From Planctomycetota bacterium (GTDB taxonomy: Bacteria > Planctomycetota > Phycisphaerae > Sedimentisphaerales > Anaerobacaceae), in contig JADFMM010000001.1 in the NCBI GenBank assembly GCA_022563885.1, positions 27,412 through 91,411 of the forward strand: DNA of 64,000 nucleotides. The letters are read 5' to 3'. The position numbers and the translations under genes were made by a program. Within the stretch, counting starts at the first letter, position 1. Each line of letters opens with the position of its first letter. The notes beneath the pieces are model-generated. The model saw only the letters and a program-made list of their open reading frames with translations, was not told the DNA's origin and made no database searches. Shown here one piece after another: positions 60,740 to 64,000 of this stretch.

Positions 60740-63112
60740 ATGCCAAAGTTGCAAACGCCGAGCCTATTCGAGCTAGACCCACCCGAGGAGACGGCTCCCT
60801 GCAGTCACATCCTGCGGGTTGCCTTCGAAAGCGGTGCCGATCAAGTCTTTAGCTACCTGTGCCCGGATGAGATCTGGCCCGTCCAGGCCGGTCAGCGGGT
60901 AGAGGCCCCCTTCGGTCGCGGAAACAAACAACAGACAGGCTTCTGCGTCCAGACCCAGTCGCTTCTGCCGCCAGCGCAAGACCCCGAGGCAGCCGTCCTG
61001 CCCTTCAAACTCAAGGCCATCTCCGCAGTCGTCGACACGGCACCCCTCCTGGATGCAACCCTGCTGGAGCTGGCCGAGTGGATCAGCAACTACTACGTCT
61101 GCCCGCTGGGACAGGTCTTGGCCGCCATGGTCCCCGGCGCAGTCAAACGATCCGCCGGCGTGAAAAAGAAAACCTATCTCCACCTGGCCCCAGGCGTCGA
61201 TCTGGCCAAGCTCAAGATCCGCGGTACGCTCCAGAAGCAGATACTCGCCGCCCTGGAGAAAGAAGGCGCCCACGATTCCGAGAGTGCCATCGCGCTGGCC
61301 CCACTGGCCGAGCGCCTCAACTGTACCTCGCAGCCCGCCAAGGCCCTCGCGCAAAAGGGAATCGTGCAATTCACCACGCGTCACGAGCTGCCCGCCTTGC
61401 CCGCCCTGCCCGGCGAATTGCTGGTCCCGGAAGAGCAGGACCTCATCATCAACGAGGACCAGCAGAACGCCCTCAACCACATCCTGCAGGAGATCAAGCA
61501 GCGGCGTTTTGGCGTCAGCCTGCTGCACGGCGTCACCGGCAGCGGCAAGACCGAAGTCTACATCCGCGCCATCCAGGCCGCCCTGGAACAGAACCTGGGC
61601 GCCATCGTCCTACTCCCCGAGATCGCACTGACCACCCAGACCCTGCAACGCTTCAAAATCCGCTTCGGCAGCGTCGCGGTCCTCCACTCCGGCCTCAGTG
61701 CCACCCAGCGTCACGCCCAATGGCAGAGCATCCGGTCGGGAGAAACGCAGGTCGTCGTGGGTGCGCGCTCCGCCATCTTCGCCCCCCTGGCCACGCTAGG
61801 GCTCATCGTCGTCGATGAAGAACACGAGAGCAGCTACAAGCAGGACTCGCTGCCCCGCTATCACGGTCGCGACCTGGCCATCAAGCGAGCCCAACTCGCC
61901 CAGGCCCACTGCATCCTCGGCAGCGCCACCCCCTCCTTGGAGACCTTGCTGAACTGTCAGACCCGAGAGGCCTTTACCTGCTTAGTCCTTCCCAAACGGG
62001 TCAACGATCTCCCCATGCCCCGCATGCGCCTGGTCGACGTCCGTGAGGAACCCACCACCAAGAGCGGTTTCAATCTCTTGAGCGGCATCTTGACCGAAAA
62101 ACTTGCAACCGTGCTCAGCCGGCAAGAGCAGGCAATCCTCCTGCTCAACCGCCGCGGCTACAGCAGCTTCATCTTTTGCCCCACCTGCAAGCACTCCCTA
62201 CAGTGTAAAAACTGCGACGTCACCCTCACCTTCCACAAACGCAAGGGCCGTGAGGCCCCCACCGTCAACACCGTCTCGGGACGCCACCTCGGCTTCGGCC
62301 ACGCCATCTGTCATTACTGCCAGGCCCAGGCTCTCGTAGCGAGTCATTGCCCCCTCTGCGCCGGCAAGATGATCATGATGGGCCTGGGTTCGCAACGGCT
62401 CGAAGAAGAACTCGCCACCAAACTGCCCCAGGCCCGCGTCGCCCGCATCGACAGCGACTCCATGGCCCACCGCGACTACTACCAGATCCTCAAGCAATTC
62501 GGCGAAGGCCGGGTCGACATCCTGGCCGGCACCCAGATGATCGCCAAGGGCCTCCACTTTCCCAACGTCACCCTGGTCGGCATCATCAGCGCCGACACCG
62601 CCCTCTTCCTCCCCGATTTCCGGGCCAGCGAACGCACCTACCAACTCATCGCCCAAGTCGCCGGACGGGCCGGCCGCGCCGAGAAAAAAGGCGAGGTCAT
62701 CGTCCAGACCGTCATGCCCGACCAACCCGCCATCCAATTGGCCAAGGCCGGAAACTTCGACGGCTTCGCCCGCCAGGAACTCGCATTACGCAAGCGCTGC
62801 AAACTCCCCCCCTACAGCCGCATGGCCACCATCGTCCTCCGCGACCAACAGTTCGAAAGACTCGAAAAGGCCGCCGAGCAACTCCGCCAACGCATCGACC
62901 ACCTCCTCGCCTCCCTGGACCTGCAGGCCCAGGTCCGAGGCCCCCACCCGCCCTTGATCAGCCGCATCCAACGATTCCACCGGCTGCAAATCGTGATCCA
63001 GGCGGAGAGGCCCTCTATCCTGCAGACCCTCTTCCAATCCCTCCGGGCCCAGCCACCCCTACGCCCGACCGTCAGAACCACGATCGATGTGGACCCGGTG
63101 AATCTGTTCTAA
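60740..63112 (+). CDS. priA: Primosomal protein N' (replication restart helicase PriA)
   Basis: 790 residues. Reloads the replicative helicase at stalled forks. Order: N-terminal DNA-binding domain (about 30-120, AFESGADQVFSYLCPDE), winged helix, then the DEAD/DEAH-like helicase with Walker A HGVTGSGKTEVYIRA, VVDEEHESSYKQD, and GSATPSLETL. The zinc-binding region has CPTCKHSLQCKNCDVTLTFHK ... CHYCQAQALVASHCPLC, eight cysteines in four pairs. Late motifs are LAGTQMIAKGLHFPNVTLV and QVAGRAGRAEKKGEV. Between the second and third Cys pairs about 20 extra residues (REAPTVNTVSGRHLGFGHAI) replace the usual short loop. Ends with TTIDVDPVNLF, as in other PriA. Confidence 0.96.
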   Translation: MPKLQTPSLFELDPPEETAPCSHILRVAFESGADQVFSYLCPDEIWPVQAGQRVEAPFGRGNKQQTGFCVQTQSLLPPAQDPEAAVLPFKLKAISAVVDTAPLLDATLLELAEWISNYYVCPLGQVLAAMVPGAVKRSAGVKKKTYLHLAPGVDLAKLKIRGTLQKQILAALEKEGAHDSESAIALAPLAERLNCTSQPAKALAQKGIVQFTTRHELPALPALPGELLVPEEQDLIINEDQQNALNHILQEIKQRRFGVSLLHGVTGSGKTEVYIRAIQAALEQNLGAIVLLPEIALTTQTLQRFKIRFGSVAVLHSGLSATQRHAQWQSIRSGETQVVVGARSAIFAPLATLGLIVVDEEHESSYKQDSLPRYHGRDLAIKRAQLAQAHCILGSATPSLETLLNCQTREAFTCLVLPKRVNDLPMPRMRLVDVREEPTTKSGFNLLSGILTEKLATVLSRQEQAILLLNRRGYSSFIFCPTCKHSLQCKNCDVTLTFHKRKGREAPTVNTVSGRHLGFGHAICHYCQAQALVASHCPLCAGKMIMMGLGSQRLEEELATKLPQARVARIDSDSMAHRDYYQILKQFGEGRVDILAGTQMIAKGLHFPNVTLVGIISADTALFLPDFRASERTYQLIAQVAGRAGRAEKKGEVIVQTVMPDQPAIQLAKAGNFDGFARQELALRKRCKLPPYSRMATIVLRDQQFERLEKAAEQLRQRIDHLLASLDLQAQVRGPHPPLISRIQRFHRLQIVIQAERPSILQTLFQSLRAQPPLRPTVRTTIDVDPVNLF

Positions 63113-63155
63113 AGGCCAGAACAAGTGCGGCCTCCGGCCGCAACCCAAAAGCATG

Positions 63156-63242
63156 TCTCTCGCGGAGATCGCAGAGGCCGCAGAGGGCTGTCCCGGTTGC
63201 TGTCCTCTTGCTTTTCTCAGTGCCTTGGTGCCTCTGTGAGGG
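63156..63242. repeat. Palindromic repeat, CTCTCACAGAG family, copy 2
   Basis: Left arm CTCTCGCGGAGATCGCAGAGG, right arm CTCAGTGCCTTGGTGCCTCTG-TGAGGG, both close to copy 1 at 60626. It lies 43 bases after the priA stop. Between it and the next repeat (63243-63603) no gene was found, only a small CCGGCCGAAGGCCGG palindrome. Confidence 0.6.
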
Positions 63243-63603
63243 AACTCTTTTCGTTCCGGCCGAAGGCCGGCCAAAAACATGCGCGCAAGCGTAGTAAAAG
63301 TCTTTGGGAAAAAACTTACCCAGATCGCTGTGTTTAACCCCACACGGACGCCGCGCAGATGAGCTATTGAAGATTGCGTATCCTCTCCGCGAACATTACC
63401 ATAAAGTGTCTTGGAAAGACTGGGGAGTGGCCAAGGTCGGTCCTCTCCCGCAACGTTTTCAGTACGATCTGTTAGGCTTGGGCGCGACACCCTGCGCCCG
63501 ACGGGGACAGCGTCCAAATGGACATGGCCGCCAGAGGCCGCGATCTTGCCAGGCAGCGTCTCACCCGGCACGGAGAGGTCACACCAAAGAAAAGCGGAAC
63601 GAC

Positions 63604-63807
63604 CTAGAAGTCATCCCAAAACCTCTTTCGACTACGATTGGCTGCAAAACACGTGGATCGGCGTTGTCGGCGAAGAGGGTTCTCGACGTACTTCAGTACG
63701 CCTCCGAGCCGTTGCCGCTGCGGGGGCTCCTTCGACGTCCACCTCTGAGTCATCCACGGCCTGTTCGCACAATCTCGTAACAAGACAGGTTTTCAAATAA
63801 CTTCTAG
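63604..63807. repeat. 204-bp element with CTAGAAGT termini beside the integrase
   Basis: The left end CTAGAAGTCATCCCAAAACC and the right end, read on the other strand, CTAGAAGTTATTTGAAAACC, match at 16 of 20 positions. The interior includes a GTACTTCAGTAC stem flanked by GGGTTCTCGAC and CCTCCGAGCC. The right terminus contains the stop codon of the integrase gene. Only one copy is in this window. Confidence 0.5.
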
Positions 63808-64000
63808 AAATCCAAAGGGCTCATACTCTCTTTGATGGTGCGGCTCTTAACAGTATGGGTGTAGATCATGGTGGTCCTGACGTCACTATGCCCCAGCAAT
63901 TCCTGAATCGTTCGGATGTCGTAATTGGCCTGCAACAGGTGGCTGGCAAAACTGTGGCGGAAGTGTTGGGAAGTCGCTCGCTTCAAGAGTTTAGCTGCGC
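63804..64000 (-). CDS. Integron-type tyrosine recombinase, 3' end (runs off window)
   Basis: The last 65 residues of a tyrosine recombinase, open to the window edge. Seen: [40 protein letters not shown], with the catalytic Arg of HFRHS (the first of the usual H-x-x-R pair is His), LGH and the nucleophile Tyr in TTMIYTH, followed by [13 protein letters not shown]. The [23 protein letters not shown] string and the SPLD end are typical of integron integrases and their solitary relatives. If it is an IntI, its attI site and any cassettes would lie beyond its 5' end, outside this window; none are seen on the 3' side. Confidence 0.85.
   Translation of the reverse strand, partial: AAKLLKRATSQHFRHSFASHLLQANYDIRTIQELLGHSDVRTTMIYTHTVKSRTIKESMSPLDF

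Noticed and set aside
63113..63803. attI/attC cassette array next to the integrase
   Set aside because: No pair of inverted core sites GTTRRRY/RYYYAAC with cassette-like genes was seen, and this is the 3' side of the integrase gene, opposite to the usual array position.
1..64000. CRISPR array or prophage
   Set aside because: No regularly spaced identical direct repeats and no phage structural, lysis or packaging genes were found.

Overview
The window looks like a chromosome segment of a Planctomycetota bacterium, most likely a Phycisphaerae / Sedimentisphaerales-like lineage. This is inferred from gene content, not from a marker gene. The supporting genes are UnbV/ASPIC FG-GAP proteins, a large exported carbohydrate-binding/discoidin protein with the 'YYWRVDEVN' type repeat, a long-tailed prepilin, an exported 'YSPYAFG' repeat protein, a PilM-PilN fusion and an integron-type integrase. 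kdsA and dapF point to a diderm cell with LPS and peptidoglycan. Core genes are GC-rich. About 31.5-33.4 kb is visibly AT-richer and full of broken genes.

Layout. 0-6 kb: 3' part of lon facing an operon for the aspartate family (hom, a phosphoglycerate-mutase-like gene that may be the homoserine kinase, lysC). 6.3-9.2 kb: response regulator and a REC-PAS3 histidine kinase. 9.2-18.4 kb: a nine-gene type IV pilus / type II secretion-like operon (ATPase, inner-membrane platform, four pilins or pseudopilins, PilMN, PilO, secretin). 18.4-19.8 kb: repeat-rich gap. 19.8-28.4 kb: exported repeat protein, HNH protein, HU-like protein, ribF, rnr-dapF, an MTA phosphorylase and an SDR dehydrogenase. 28.4-42.6 kb: accessory region with a TPR gene, a frameshifted UnbV protein and an inverted decayed copy of it, a frameshifted beta-helix protein, a sirtuin, a truncated quinone reductase, a GH2 beta-galactosidase, the discoidin protein, a prepilin and a dead paralogue of the discoidin gene. 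42.6-49.6 kb: leuS, CYTH protein, lipid kinase, kdsA, a small protein behind a FliA-like promoter, and a Xer recombinase. 49.7-63.1 kb: addA-addB, msrBA, an M14 peptidase, lhgO and priA. 63.1-64 kb: repeats and the 3' end of an integron-type integrase gene.

The most notable signal is not a gene. At least five families of palindromic repeats occupy the gaps. The best defined is a 180-bp, whole-length quasi-palindrome with four full copies (6151, 19522, 28700, 42016), one old copy (26189) and two remnants. One copy interrupts a pseudogene. Removing it together with one 3-bp TTA duplicate rejoins the alignment to the intact neighbour exactly in register, so it behaved as a small transposable (MITE-like) element. 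The termini of several repeats also coincide with the stop codons of flanking genes.

Limits: no database or alignment program was used. Alignments and percentages were done by eye.
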